Part shown: positions 1 to 11,538 of the stretch, piece by piece
Layout of the letters: each line of letters starts with the position of its first letter
How positions within the stretch are numbered: position 1 is the stretch's first letter
DNA from: Chytridium lagenaria
Taxonomy: Eukaryota > Chytridiomycota > Chytridiomycetes > Chytridiales > Chytridiaceae
DNA length: 64,000 nucleotides
Direction of reading: 5' to 3'
NCBI GenBank assembly: GCA_025449115.1
Contig: JAHLKC010000044.1
Span: 1 to 64,000 of the forward strand
Translations under genes and position numbers: made by a program
Notes under the pieces: model-generated
Told to the model about the DNA's origin: nothing
Database searches by the model: none
The model's input: only the letters and a program-made list of their open reading frames with translations

Positions 1-85
1 ACCGACCTCCTATGGGCGGAGCTGAAATGAAGAGGATGTACAACGTCGTTAGTCAACATACTTGTGCAGCATGTTCGACTGATGC

Positions 86-250
86 ATGGCCAAAGTCATT
101 ATCAACGGGAGAACAAGTTACGCCTACTGGTTTGATAGGGGGCTCATCCAAGGATGTGTTCTCAGCCCTATCTTGTATACCTTCTTCATTGACTCCATGA
201 CAAGAGAATTCGTCATAGTTTTTAAAGCACTGATAGTGATTTACGTGGCA
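86..250 (+). pseudogene. LINE-type reverse transcriptase fragment
   Basis: The frame reads INGRTS followed by GLIQGCVLSPILYTFFIDSM. This matches the conserved non-LTR retrotransposon RT block (ing..s, then G..QGC.LSP.LF...id). Only this block survives; the palm motif with the catalytic aspartates is not seen downstream. It is a short relic that codes for nothing functional. Family placement within LINEs cannot be made from 50 residues. Confidence 0.55.
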
Positions 251-329
251 CAACATTGCTATACTAGACAAATCCGCAGAAAGTCTAGCCGCAATGTTAG
301 AATTCTTATCCAATATCAACACTAAGTTA

Positions 330-1570
330 CATTTTAGATTCGCACTGTAGAAAACATAAGTCCTCTAACCAGAAGAAGCCACAAATAACGAAAAAACATT
401 ACTCACACTTTACAGGCAACCAGTTACATTTTGTGAAGTTCTCTGTGTGGCCCCCTCTGCTAAGCCCCGGCATACAGAGGTAGAGAACCACATAATAGGT
501 GACGAGACTAGAGTCTAGGAAGTACTCCTAGATCAAGAGTCAAGCCCTGTTCTGCCTTTAGTGATAGCGGGGATTTAAGTTGCTGTGGTTTTCGTTCTAA
601 TTGTTAATAATAAAGGGAAAAAAGGAAGAGAAATGCCTAGAGACTAGATCTAAAGTGACTAGGGGAAAGGGGTCTTCGAGAAGGGATTCCATCCCGCTCC
701 AAGGAGTGTACCAGGCCTCATATATGCCGCAATTCCTATATCAATCTCATCAACCTATGGCCCTGCTCATGCCGCTTTCCCACTCACAGGCAACTAGATA
801 GCCTGTCATAGCCATCAAGAATAGAACAGAGGTAGTTATACTGACCAAACCTTCAAAGAAATCATGCCCTTGAGGCGTATTCCCACACCTCATACCTTCT
901 TAGACAATGTCTTGAACCAGAGCACCCGCTAGTACAACTCAACACACCATAGTGAATAAAAGGGGAAAAATGATAGCACAGCCCACCAGCGGCTGGCCTG
1001 AATGTGCAGAGGGCTTCATCCAGGACTAAAGAGGTGTACGTAAATCTATTCAACTTTCTACAAATAATAAAACTATTCATAAAGGGGAATCAAATAACAA
1101 CAACAGGCATCTTAACAAACGTGCTAGCATGTCATAAGTTGGCACACCACATCAACCGCCCTTTCTTTTATAAAAACCTCTCTCCTATCTATGGGGAAAA
1201 ACTATGAAAAACCCTGAGAGGGAAAAGAATGGAACAGGAGCAAGGAAATAAGGATAAGGGTACGACGTCTATACAAGCGACGCATTCATGCCTCTTGGTG
1301 AGGTTATCTTATAATCTCACAGTCGGACCTCCAACACGCGGATCGGTTCCAAGAATTGTTGTCGGGCCCGAGAGCACTTGAGTACCCGGACGTCGCCCAA
1401 CCAGAGGTGGTGACAGATTTCAACAATAAAACCGCTTGGAAGTTCCGTCTTGGACTTGGCACTCAAGATACTCACGGTGGTCTTCAAAACAAAAGGCATC
1501 ATTGACGATTCCAAAGGATGCGGGCTATCTTATAAAGCAGGCTTAAGAACGACGGTTGAGCAAGGACCTA
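330..1570. other. Non-coding or fully decayed stretch
   Basis: No reading frame here resembles a known family and the short frames have no coding character. I see no tRNA-like fold, terminal repeats or other structure that I can support. Confidence 0.5.
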
Positions 1571-1847
1571 ATGGCGGACATTGATAGGGGCAAGCAAAGA
1601 GCGCTTCAGGCGAAGTCGGAAACGAAAGCGCCAGAGAGGATTGTCAGGAACCGACGAATGAAGGAGGGGTTGTGGAGAAAACCTGTGGAAGGTACAAACC
1701 TTTACGTAGGAGGATTGGAATGGTGAGTTGATGACAATGCATTGGTGGATGCGTTCTCAAGGTTTGGGAAAGTAGTGGAAGGGTTTATCATGACGGAAAA
1801 GGGGAGCAAGAAGTCCGACGGATTTGGCTTTGTCACGTACAAAAGCA
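1571..1847 (+). pseudogene. RRM-domain RNA-binding protein, 5' part (split by copia insertion)
   Basis: The frame opens at the ATG at 1571 with a basic N-terminus (MADIDRGKQRALQAK). It then enters an RNA recognition motif with RNP2 as NLYVGGLEW and RNP1 as SDGFGFVTY, the residues that stack on RNA bases. One in-frame TGA (about 1722-1724) sits just after RNP2 and could be a real mutation or a sequencing error. The frame is cut at 1847 by the copia LTR. Its continuation at 8197 is in the same phase, so both halves belong to one gene. Which RRM protein this is cannot be told; a small nucleolar or splicing factor is possible. The gene is presumably dead in this haplotype. Confidence 0.7.
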
Positions 1848-2386
1848 TGTTAAATGTAAGGTGCTGGAGCGAAAGGGGTACAAGTAGAGTGGAAGTCAAG
1901 TTGGAATTGAACCAAACAGGCCACATTAATATACTTTTATACTATTTTCGTTTTTGTTAATCTGAAACTGGAAGTCTATTGAAGGGTGGAATTTTCTTTC
2001 CTTCTTTAGTATAAACGTTTCTTTGATATGTGGTATTCCTTCATGGATGAAGGAAACGCGTCTCCTTCATCAGATGAAGGGGACTTGGCCGATTTCGCGT
2101 TAAATCTTAGTTTAGTGTAACCTAGATTTTGTCTAAGTGTTTCTTTTCGAGTACCTTTTTCAACTTCATACTTTTATGTACCCGTTTCAACACCTACAAT
2201 AATATAACCCTTAGTTCGATAGTAAACAACGGACGAGTATATTATTTCAGTGTATTCTGAAATGGTTAAGTATTTATATTGAAGGAACATTGTACGATAG
2301 AAATCAATAACGCGAATAAAGAGAGAATATGGTTTAATTGTAAAAGTGTATTTATTAAATTGGATGCTATAAACAAGATTATAACA
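1848..2386 (-). repeat. 3' LTR of the copia element
   Basis: 539 bp with TGTTA/TAACA ends. It matches 7655-8191 almost base for base. The left edge abuts the AAGCA duplication. Confidence 0.93.
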
Positions 2387-2394
2387 CTCCCCGC
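2387..2394 (-). promoter_or_regulatory. Polypurine tract of the copia element
   Basis: On the minus strand GCGGGGAG directly precedes the 3' LTR (TGTTATAAT). This is the expected position for the primer of plus-strand DNA synthesis. Confidence 0.7.
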
Positions 2395-2414
2395 AATTTG
2401 ATAAATGCGGATAT

Positions 2415-5400
2415 TTAATTAAGTTCAGACTGACTGATCAATCCGAGGCTCTTACAATGTTTTGCATGATTGTTTGCATCAAGCGGTTTCGTGAGAATGT
2501 CCGCTACCATATTTTCGGACCAGCAGTACCATAGTTCGATACGTTTTTCATTGATCTGTTGATTTATATACCGTTGTTTTACATTAATATGTTTTACTCG
2601 GTGGTGGTGTAAAGGATTTTTCGCTATGTCGATTGTAGCATCATTATCTTGATAAATGACCGATACACCTGGATGTGTAATTCGGGATTCGTTCATAAGA
2701 TTTTGATACCACATCATTTCGCGAGTTGCTTCGTTTAGCGAAATAAGTTCTGCCTCACTAGATGATTGAGCTACTACAGATTGCTTTTTAGATTGCCATG
2801 AAATGGCAGCACCGCCGAATAAGACAACGTAACCGGTACGTGACTTAAAGTCATCTTCGCATGCATAACTTGCATCTGCATAACAGATCGGGACTTCAGT
2901 AAGACTGGTGATTGCGTGTTCACCGTTGTCTAATTTAGAAATAGTATTATATTGACCCTTTTTATAAAAAAGGCCAATGTCGTGTGTACCAATCAAATAG
3001 CGAAGGACTCGTATAACTGCTGCGAAAGCATGTTCCGTTGGTTTAGCTTGATATTGTCCGAGTCAACTTATCGCATAAGCTAGATCTGGTCTAGTTTTCT
3101 GTGAAAGGTAAGCGATCTTTTGTAGTAAAGATCGGTATTGTGTTGGACCGTCACCGGTAAGCTGTTTTGATTCGGGATCGTGTTTCCAGCTTACCGCCAT
3201 TGGTGTGGGTTTTGAGGTAACTCCTGTTTTCCATAATCCACACGATTCTAATAAATGTTTCGTGTAAATGATTGACACATAAAGGTTCCGTTGTCTTTAT
3301 GGATAACTTGGATTTTGGTAATCCAATCAACCGGACCGGATGAACCTACTTTAAACTTTTCGTCTGCTTGACGAATAAGATCTTTGATAGCTGGTTCATT
3401 TTCGGCTAATATGATGATATCATCAACGTATTGAATTGTATGAATGATACTGTTGAATATTTTATCATATTTAAGGAAGTGGCACACATCGCTAGATTCA
3501 TGGAGAATCCTAGATCAGTGTACCATTGTTTAAGAGTGTTGTACCACTCTCTTCCTGATTGATGTAATCCATAAAGGGCTTTCAGAAGTTTGCAAACAAA
3601 AGGTATTCCATCTTCAGTAAAGCCGTTCGAACCGTTTGGCATAATTAAGTAATTAATTTCATTAATGGTTCCATTTAGGTATGCACCCGTTATGTCTATT
3701 TGATAGACTAATAGGTTGATGATAACACTCCACGCTATGAAGAATCGAATTGTATTTGTGTGAGCGACAGGTGAGTAAGTTTCAGTATACTCGACGTCTG
3801 GAATTTGACTGAAACCTCGAGCAACCCAGCGGGCTTTGAATCTTATCAGATATCCCTCTTGGTCAAATTTGTGGTCAAAGACCCATCGTCCATCAATAAG
3901 ATGGGCGTTCTCCGGTAAGACTACTTCTTCCCATGTTCCTCTGTTTTTCAGTTCGTTGTATTCTCTAAGCATAGCTGCATACCAGTACTTGGCCTCATCA
4001 GGCCGTTTCCATCGCCTCTTCCACAGTTTGTGGTAAAGGTTTGATGGTGGACATTGGTATACGCTCAGGAGGAACTGGACTAATTTGCTGGAGTTGGGAA
4101 CATGATCGTTGTTTAGAGTTTTCTTTGCGAGATCGATTCGCTTCCTCTTCAAACACTTGCTGAAGTTTCGAGACCATTCAGGAGCCGGAGCTCTAGATTC
4201 TGGTGCGTCTGAAGACACCTGAATCTTCATCATCTGATGATTCAGATGATTCAGGAGTCGATTCTGGAAGAATCGTGTTAGGGGCTGGATGGTGGTTCGA
4301 GCCCTGCATCCATGTCAGTTGATTCATCATTACTGTTTTCCGATGATGACGACGATGATGAACCTGAAGACGAGGATGATATTATCGGTAGGAGGATGTA
4401 CCGGCAATTGAAGAACGACAGGAGAACTAAGACGCTAACAGTAATAGGTTCGTCTTCTTCAGGTTCCTCTATTTCATCAATATCCATTTCATTGTTGATG
4501 CAGACGGAGTATTAACGATTTTGTCGGGTTGTCTTTCTTGTTCTGGTACAGTCAACACATTGACGGGATACGTAAACAGAGCTTGTTCAAGTATCTGTCG
4601 GCTTGGATTAAAACCGAGAAAAACGTTTCGTGGAAGTAACGTGGTAATAACTTTGAACCTTGCGGGTTCTATAGTTGTAGACTTTAACAATCTTTAAGGA
4701 CTGTCCTTCATAGCCAAGAAATATTCCTAATTCGGTTTTCGCGTTAGTTCCAATAGAACGTCGTTGTTCCTTAAATAGGAATAAGCTAACGAGGATCCCG
4801 AAGGTATGGATTTTATTTATTTCCGGTTTGCGGTTGATAAACCGTTGGTATGGTATGTCTTTAATGGTGTTATGCCATAGGAAGTTCTTCAGCAATGCAC
4901 CATACTCTAGTGCATGTGAGTATAGCATATCTGGTAATTTTGCTTGGGATAGCATTGAAGCTGTTTATTGCTTTGATTGATCGAATGGTTGTTCGGCTAA
5001 TCCATTAAACTCTTTAGAATATGGCGGAGATGGGACAACAGATATCGGTGGAATCTTATGAGTATAAGTTTCCTGCAGATTCTTAGTCAGGATCTCACCT
5101 GAGTCGGTTCGTAATTCTGCAACATACAGACCTGACTCATTTTCCAGTTTAGAGATAATGGACATAGTGGATAGGGATGCCTCCGATTTATCATGTAAAA
5201 ACTGTATGTGAATAAACCGTGTATATTCGTCAATTACAAGAATCCAATACTTTTCGTGCTTCATACTCTGTACAGGTAGAGGCACTGTATCGGCGTGAAT
5301 TCTATAGAGTTTACGTGATGCCGCATGCGTCGTAGAATGAATAGGTTTTTGGACGGCTTTGTTTTTGTGCACATATCAAACAATTCTCGAGAATAGAAGA

Positions 5401-6499
5401 ATAATAAAGTCAAGTGTTTGTGCGTTAACTTTTACTTTATTTTGATGAGCATCTACATGTGTCAAAGTTCGAACTATAGTTCGAGGATGAGCGTGTCCAA
5501 ACCGTCTATGCAGGTTGACGATTTCCTTTATGGACGATTCGCCTGTACTTCTATTCAAAAGTCCAGCTGTAGATGTACGAATAGTCAGAGCGAAACTAAT
5601 CGGTTTGAAGGTACTTACCGATAAATCGAGAGAATCCTCTTCAGAGAGAATTGTACCGGCTGCATTACCCGGAGGTATATCGGTACTCTGAACTTCCATG
5701 TCTAAGGTCTTGCAAAACCTAACCCATTCATCATACGAATCTTCAACAGGGTCCGTACAATGTTGGTCGATGGGGACAGACGATGCTGCGTCTGAGGAAA
5801 AAGCTGCTCCGTGTTCTTCTTCCTTCGTATCCATCGGCTCTGGTGAAACCGACGAGTATGATGTGATGAGGTGATAAAGGTCACCAATTCGGCGGCCGAT
5901 CGTAATACTTCTGCCTTCTCTCTGAAGATGTAAGAATACTTCGTCGGCTGAGAAGACGATAAGGTCCCTGGAACCTTCAATCATCCCAAGAACCGAACAC
6001 AAAGGTTCAGCGAGTTCTGGGACATAAAGAACATTCTTGATGACTCGCTGGTGGTCACCAAAAGTATAAGTAATATCTCCATACCCTTTTACAGGTATAG
6101 TTCGATCATCGGCAAGGTAAACCTTACCTTCACTCCCTTCGGAAAGGTAATGAATAGAATCAAACAGGGATTTGTCAGGCGTCATCCATGCGGAAGCACC
6201 AGAGTCGACAAGAGCCCCAAGTTTGACAGTCACAGCTTTTGCAGCCTTCAAGTCGGAAACAATCAAGTTGTTGACCTCGCTGGATAAGATATTGGGACAC
6301 ACATCTTTTCGAGCAACGCGGTTTGCTTTGAAGTGCTTCTTAACGATAGCTGAGATCTCGTCTTGGCTGAGAGGCACTTCAACGTGATTCGCGGTCTTGG
6401 CCGAGCTCTTCTTGACTGCTGCTGCTGGTGTGTCGACATCCATCTGATTCGAGGTTGTCATTGACTTAACGTTTTTAGCCTCAGCGATGATGGTCTTGA
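2415..6499 (-). pseudogene. pol: Copia Pol: protease, integrase, RT, RNase H
   Basis: Read right to left. Protease with ALVDSGASAWM near 6.2 kb. GAG-pre-integrase motif LHRRFGHAH near 5.45 kb. Integrase core at 4965-5372 with its acidic residues in VIDEYTRF, RTDSGE and NGLAE. Integrase C-terminal part at 4608-4955. RT at 3248-4233 with VYQIDITGAYLNG, ALYGLHQSGREWY and the catalytic YVDDII. RNase H at 2415-2996 with CYADASYA, QSSSEAEL and VADILTKPL. The frame changes at roughly 5375, 4960, 4650, 4470, 3470, 3270 and 3050. The domains are otherwise well preserved, which fits recent decay or sequencing indels. The protein would process Gag-Pol, copy the RNA and integrate the DNA. Confidence 0.9.
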
Positions 6500-7627
6500 G
6501 CAATGGACAGTCTTCCGGCTTATGCTCCTTTTTACAGATACCGCAGGTAGACTTCGACGTTGGCGTATTATGCGTTTTCCTCTTCGTGACTTTTCCTTTG
6601 GAATTCTGTTTTAGAACCCTTCTGGGCACGACAATCACTATCGTCGTGAAAACAGTCACCATGGATAGAGCAATGCTTAACCTCTCGAATGGACGACTTT
6701 GGGCTCTTCTTTCCTTTACTATCAGCTCTAGCTTTCTTGGCTCGGGCGTTAATGACGTGATTCTGAGACAACGATACATTAGCTTGAAGTTGTTTCAAGG
6801 CCGTTTGTATCTTTTGTACGAAAAGCATTAACGCCTTGACTGTAATAGTTGACTGGAGGAACTGCGCCGACATCGAGAGTGGGGAGGAAAGAAGAAGAGC
6901 CGCCATCATTCACTTTGACTGAGAGACCAGTAAAACTCGGGCACCGCGGGAGTGTTGTGTGTAAACTTCGCGACTAAGAGATCGAGCATCTGCCGTTTAT
7001 CGGAGTCCTTCGTATAGATACGCTCATGCGCCTCAATCAAGTCTACGACTGTTTCAAGGTAGATGAGAATATCCGGTAGAGTCGCGGTTTCTTGGAGCTG
7101 CAGCTTGGACCATCGAACGTTCCATTGCTGTCCTGCCTGGCCATCCAAATTACCAACAGTATAGAGGTTCCTGAGGGCCGCGACTTGCTCAGACGCGTTG
7201 ACAAGAGTCTCCACACGCTTTCGATCGCTTGATTGAAAACATTCATCAAGAAAAGCTTTAGCAATCTCATTTGACTGTATCGCTTTTTCTCGACGAGTGA
7301 GATCACGATCATAGGAAGTGCGTTCTTGTTGGTAAGCCGGTGGAGCGTGCCGACCAGTTGGTCATGAGGAGACGGTATTCCTCAAACTCAGCAGGATCGA
7401 TAGGGACGACAGGGGGATCCCCAGGAGCCGCGAGCACAGGTAGAGTGGGAGCAGGAGGAATGACAGTCTCTGCATCATAGAAGTGGGCGACACCTTTAGA
7501 TTGCGCATAAATACGAACCTTCCTCATATGTTCGTCAAATTCAACGACAGTGGTGCCTTTGAACTTGGACTGGCCTCAGGAGAGAGGAGCCAGTGGAGGA
7601 TGTGGAGGTGGTACCATTCGTAGACAT
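6500..7627 (-). pseudogene. gag: Copia Gag with zinc knuckle
   Basis: Translation probably starts at the ATG at 7627, a few tens of bases inside the 5' LTR. The frame breaks near 7570, 7310 and 6905. Capsid-like sequence (AALRNLYTVGN, then ILIYLETVVDLIEAHERIY) is followed by a knuckle CGICKKEHKPEDC, spaced CX2CX3HX4C, one residue shorter than the usual CX2CX4HX4C. Gag packages the element RNA into particles. The gene runs into Pol without a separate start, as is normal for copia. Confidence 0.8.
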
Positions 7628-7654
7628 TGTTGTATCAAAAGTGGGTTATTATTG

Positions 7655-8191
7655 TGTTAAATGTAAGGTGCTGGAGCGAAAGGGGTACAAGTAGAGTGGA
7701 AGTCAAGTTGGAATTGAACCAAACAGGCCACGTTAATATACATTTATACTATTTTCGTTTTTGTTAATCTGAAACTGGAAGTCTATTGAAGGGTGGAATT
7801 TTCTTTCCTTCTTTAGTATAAACGTTTCTTTGATATGTGGTATTCCTTCATGGATGAAGGAAACGCGTCTCCTTCATCAGATGAAGGGGACTTGGCCGAT
7901 TTCGCGTTAAATCTTAGTTTAGTGTAACCTAGATTTTGTCTAAGTGTTTCTTTTCGAGTACCTTTTCAACTTCATACTTTTATGTACCCGTTTCAACACC
8001 TACAATAATATAACCCTTAGTTCGATAGTAAACAACGACGAGTATATTATTTCAGTGTATTCTGAAATGGTTAAGTATTTATATTGAAGGAACATTGTAC
8101 GATAGAAATCAATAACGCGAATAAAGAGAGAATATGGTTTAATTGTAAAAGTGTATTTATTAAATTGGATGCTATAAACAAGATTATAACA
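7655..8191 (-). repeat. 5' LTR of the copia element
   Basis: 537 bp, paired with 1848-2386. Its right edge is followed by the AAGCA duplication and then by the second half of the interrupted RRM frame. No tRNA-complementary primer site was recognised on its internal side. Confidence 0.93.
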
Positions 8192-8196
8192 AAGCA

Positions 8197-8615
8197 AGGT
8201 GGACGCGGCCAAAGCCATTGCAGGACCTCACGATCCGCGTTTGGCGGGACTAAAAGGTCTTGTTGTGAATGTAGCAAAGAACTGTAGCAAGAAAGGCAAC
8301 GATAAAACCGGGGTTTTAAAGTCAAACTCTGGAGGGAACGCGAGAAAAGCGGCGGAGAAAGATACTGATGATAAGGAATTCGAGGATTTTTCCATTGGGT
8401 TCGCGCAGTGGGTGCGCCGTCTGCCTGAAGATGAGAGTACTGCTGTTGACAATGAAGATTTAGACAAAGAGATTATTACTTTCCACCGTTATCAATCTTG
8501 TTTTTCCGGTGCTTTTGCAATGATGTCCAGTCCTACGAAAACGCTCCAGACTATTCAGACGTGGATACCTCCACGTTTTGGGGTTACGTACATTCTGGTT
8601 GCTGGTCCCATATGA
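8197..8615 (+). pseudogene. RRM-domain protein, 3' part after copia insertion
   Basis: Directly after the 5-bp target duplication the frame reads KVDAAKAIAGPHDPRLAGL, the last helix and strand of the RRM fold begun at 1571-1847. A charged tail follows (KNCSKKGNDK, then an acidic stretch with KDTDDKEFEDF). The last 40 residues lose coding character, so the true stop may lie earlier or be lost in rearranged sequence. If the element is left out, the codon spanning the junction is AAG and the phase is kept. Confidence 0.65.
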
Positions 8616-8650
8616 CACTGTACAAAAACCACCTGTATGCGATTGTCAAG

Positions 8651-8960
8651 TCAAAGGAATCCTTCCAAACGAAGTTTATCGCTGACGCACTCATACTTGA
8701 TTCTCAAATCACGCGTCTTCCTCAGGTAACCCAACAAATCTCGAGCACATTCCCAGTGCTCTTCACTAGGCCCCGCTTGATAGCGTGCCATCATTCCAAC
8801 TGAGAACGCAATGTCTGGTTGCGAGTTCACCATCGCGTACATGAGTGATCCAATCACCGTTTGGTATGCCAAGCCGTCAACGGTTTCCAAAGGTGACGTG
8901 TCATCATCAATCCTGCCGAGACACGTACCGGGTTGTATAGGGAGTTTCTTCACGTGGTTT
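8651..8960 (-). pseudogene. Copia RT/RNase H connection fragment (second family)
   Basis: The minus-strand frame contains IGSLMYAMVNSQPDIAFSVG, then HWECARDLLGYLRKTRDLRI. This is the conserved segment between copia RT and RNase H. It is only about 100 residues and has no partner domains beside it. The adjoining LTR at 8970-9184 points the other way, so the two pieces were joined by rearrangement. Confidence 0.75.
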
Positions 8961-8969
8961 TTGGGGGAC

Positions 8970-9184
8970 TGTTGGACATAAAAACTCGGGCGATCTGGCT
9001 CCATGGTTGAATTATATCATATCTCATTATTAGCTGAATACCACACCGCACATAGTGAAAGATACACCTAGACTGGGGAAGCCCAAACACAGGCTAGGGA
9101 CGCGACTATGTGTGCTGAGTTGACGACGGGCTTGCATTTGTTATGTTGTGTTTGTGTTTATATAACATAACCCATGATTGTATT
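8970..9184 (+). repeat. LTR of a second copia family, with polypurine tract
   Basis: It begins TGTTGGACAT directly after the purine run TTTTTGGGGGAC (8958-8969). It matches 52186-52399 in reverse complement over about 214 bp. At the second site the LTR is preceded by a recognisable copia RNase H end, which identifies this as a copia LTR. The 3' edge does not finish in CA, so the true end is not resolved. Confidence 0.65.
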
Positions 9185-10947
9185 TTATCAACTAGAAATT
9201 AAGCAAAAACTTCAATAGATTTACGACACCCATAAAGACCTCGTTCTTAGGCCAGCTTTGCTCTGTGCTCTCCCTACCCTATTATTACATGCTGTGTTTG
9301 AGTATTCTGTGAGGCTTTCAAGTATCGGACATCGCCAAGGGGTGCTGGAACCCTAGGTCAAGGTAACTGAGTCTAAGTAAAGGTAAACCAGAGTTATTAC
9401 GCCTTTATGGCAAAACCCCATACAAGGACCTGCTCAGATAAACCACTTTATTATTACTTTCTTTCCAATGATCTGGGCTGTCTACTTGTCCTTGACAGGG
9501 CATGCGACCAGAGAGGAGCCGCAGACAGACAATGGAGGAAGTAGGAACGAGTTCAAAGGTCATACAGATGATTGTGAAGGTCCAGGATACTCCATGGAGT
9601 AGGATAGACTCCCTCCTTGTAGCCCTTTCTACTTAGGTAAGTGTGATCCCCGCCTAGGTTCTTTCTTCTCTTTGTTATTCGTTACTTCCCCTCCTTTTCT
9701 GGATAAAACCTCGCGAGAAACAGCAGAGCTGTACAGCGCAACAAATCCTTGCCTCAGCAAAAGACAAGCTGCAACCGCGATTCCAACTTATAGCACATAC
9801 AAGATGGATGGTGGTATGGCGCAGTGAACTCTCTCTCTACTATGGTCAAGGCTTGGATAGTAGAGGGCTAAGGGGAGAAATTCACAATGTGTTTGTGAAA
9901 GATAAATACCAGTCCCCTTTCAAATCAAATCACAATCCTATGGCACAAATCCCAATTGTCTGCGTCCAGTATATTCTAGGTGGCACTGACAGCGTCAACT
10001 GCGCAACCCCTCTTGTATTCCCTGTGGCATTGGCATTAGTGTTAAAATACTGGACGCCACCTCCAACTGGCTGGGGCAGAGATCACGTTACCACGGAAGA
10101 TCTTCTTCCAGCTTTATTGCATGAATCCACTTGTTCCACAAGCAGAAGGAGAACACTTCATACCAAAGAGAGAGTGGGGTATGTGTGGGGATGTTGTTAA
10201 TGCATATCATCAATATGCAATACATTGTTCCGCCTCAGAAACAACAACAACAGACAAAGACAAAAACAATCCAACTAGCCTGAAGCCCACACTAAAGACG
10301 TATCATTGTCCTCCTTACCAACGCGTTTTGACGATCAGAAACCAAAACATGGTAACTTACAGCGCAGATCACTGGAATCTCCCCAAGAAACGTCCGAATT
10401 GTTCCCGTCTCTGTCAGAACTCTTTCCCGGTTCTGTCAGAACTTCAGCCACCATCTCAATTACCATCAAAACATGGTTTATCCGGTTCACATTATAGAGG
10501 GTTCTCTCCAACGGCTGCCTGAGTAATGATATCTTTTTATAACAAAATGAGCTGTGACTCCCTCCTAATGCCAGTAAGTCAAAGATGAACAACATTTTTC
10601 CTTGCTTCACTTTGAACGGCTAGATCCCCTCCACCTTATGAACAGCGTTAAAGGCCCTGAGAAAGTTCTTCAATATCCAGCAGTGGTTCATGAGCGCTCC
10701 TGCGTTATCTTCCCCATTGTTTGTCTCCCGTGATTACTATATTCCTGAATATCAAATTTCAAGACTACTGGGTCATCAAGGTGATCAGGTACTATATATT
10801 ATAGACTACACATGCTAAGTAATGTGCTGGGGAGCAACAGCAGCATCCAGTATATTATTGGCAGCATTGAAGCTGCGTGACTCGCGGTTGCGCGAAGCAG
10901 TGGGAAAACATTGCGGATACCAGGTCATGGTATGCTACCCGAGGCAA
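9185..10947. other. Unassigned sequence
   Basis: Two overlapping open frames (9808-10200 and 10121-10522) show no motif that I recognise and have uneven composition. Nothing else here can be supported. Confidence 0.45.
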
Positions 10948-10952
10948 CATTT

Positions 10953-11430
10953 TGTGACAGAACGAGCCTAGCTTGGGCGAAAGTTCGTCAAAGGGGAAAT
11001 ATTGTAAAGATATTTGAAAAGAGAAAATTGGAGTTTTGAGGGATTTTATTGAAGAAGAAGGGAAGTTGTTAAGAAGAGAAATGTTGTTGAAGAAGTAGAA
11101 AATGTTTAGAAGTGAGTTGGAGTCAAAGAAAGGGTTAGCCTTTTATAGGCGAAAAACGCGTAAAATAAAGTTGAAATTGAAAGAAGGTTTAAGAAGGTTT
11201 TAGAACAAATATAGAAGAAATTCGAAAAATAGAAACATTCCGAATGAAAAGGAAAGTTCGAGTTTTAACTAAGAAAGGTAACGAAAATAAAAGAACTTCA
11301 AATAAAGTTGGCAAAGTTGGGGCTAAGCGTGGCATCTTGCGGAAAAATGAACGAAGTGGAAAATTTCAATAAAGAAGGTAATACAAGAATAATTGAAGTA
11401 ATACAAGAGATATCGGGAAATTCCGTCACA
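10953..11430 (-). repeat. 3' LTR of gypsy element A
   Basis: 478 bp, pairs with 31959-32432. The minus-strand TATAAAA (11141-11147) is a likely promoter box. The purine tract TAGGGGGG (11431-11438) abuts it on the internal side. Confidence 0.92.
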
Positions 11431-11438
11431 CCCCCCTA
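11431..11438 (-). promoter_or_regulatory. Polypurine tract of element A
   Basis: Minus-strand TAGGGGGG immediately precedes the 3' LTR start TGTGAC. The same tract stands next to the 3' LTR of element B (44969-44976). Confidence 0.7.
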
Positions 11439-11538
11439 CAAGAGCCTAAGCGAAGTGAAGGCGATGATGCAAGGAATTTCCAAAGAAGAAAGAAAAAGAA
11501 GTTAAAGAAATACATGTGTAGAAGAAGAAATAAAAGTG

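Larger units (their letters stand above)
1848..8191 (-). mobile_element. Ty1/copia LTR retrotransposon, complete but frame-shifted
   Basis: It is bounded by LTRs at 1848-2386 and 7655-8191, each starting TGTTA and ending TAACA, with a 5-bp target duplication AAGCA at 1843-1847 and 8192-8196. Coding sequence lies on the minus strand in the order Gag, protease, integrase, RT, RNase H, which defines copia. The LTRs differ by about two substitutions (near 1924 and 1935) plus single-base gaps, so the insertion is fairly young. A polypurine tract touches the 3' LTR. The reading frame is broken in at least eight places, so it is not autonomous as assembled. Confidence 0.93.

Noticed and set aside
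7630..7655. Possible tRNA primer site of the copia element (AATAATAACCCAC)
   Set aside because: It reads in the sense rather than the complement of an initiator-tRNA anticodon region, so no primer can be assigned.
9808..10522. Two overlapping ORFs of about 130 codons
   Set aside because: No motif, no conserved block and no gene context. Cannot be supported as genes.
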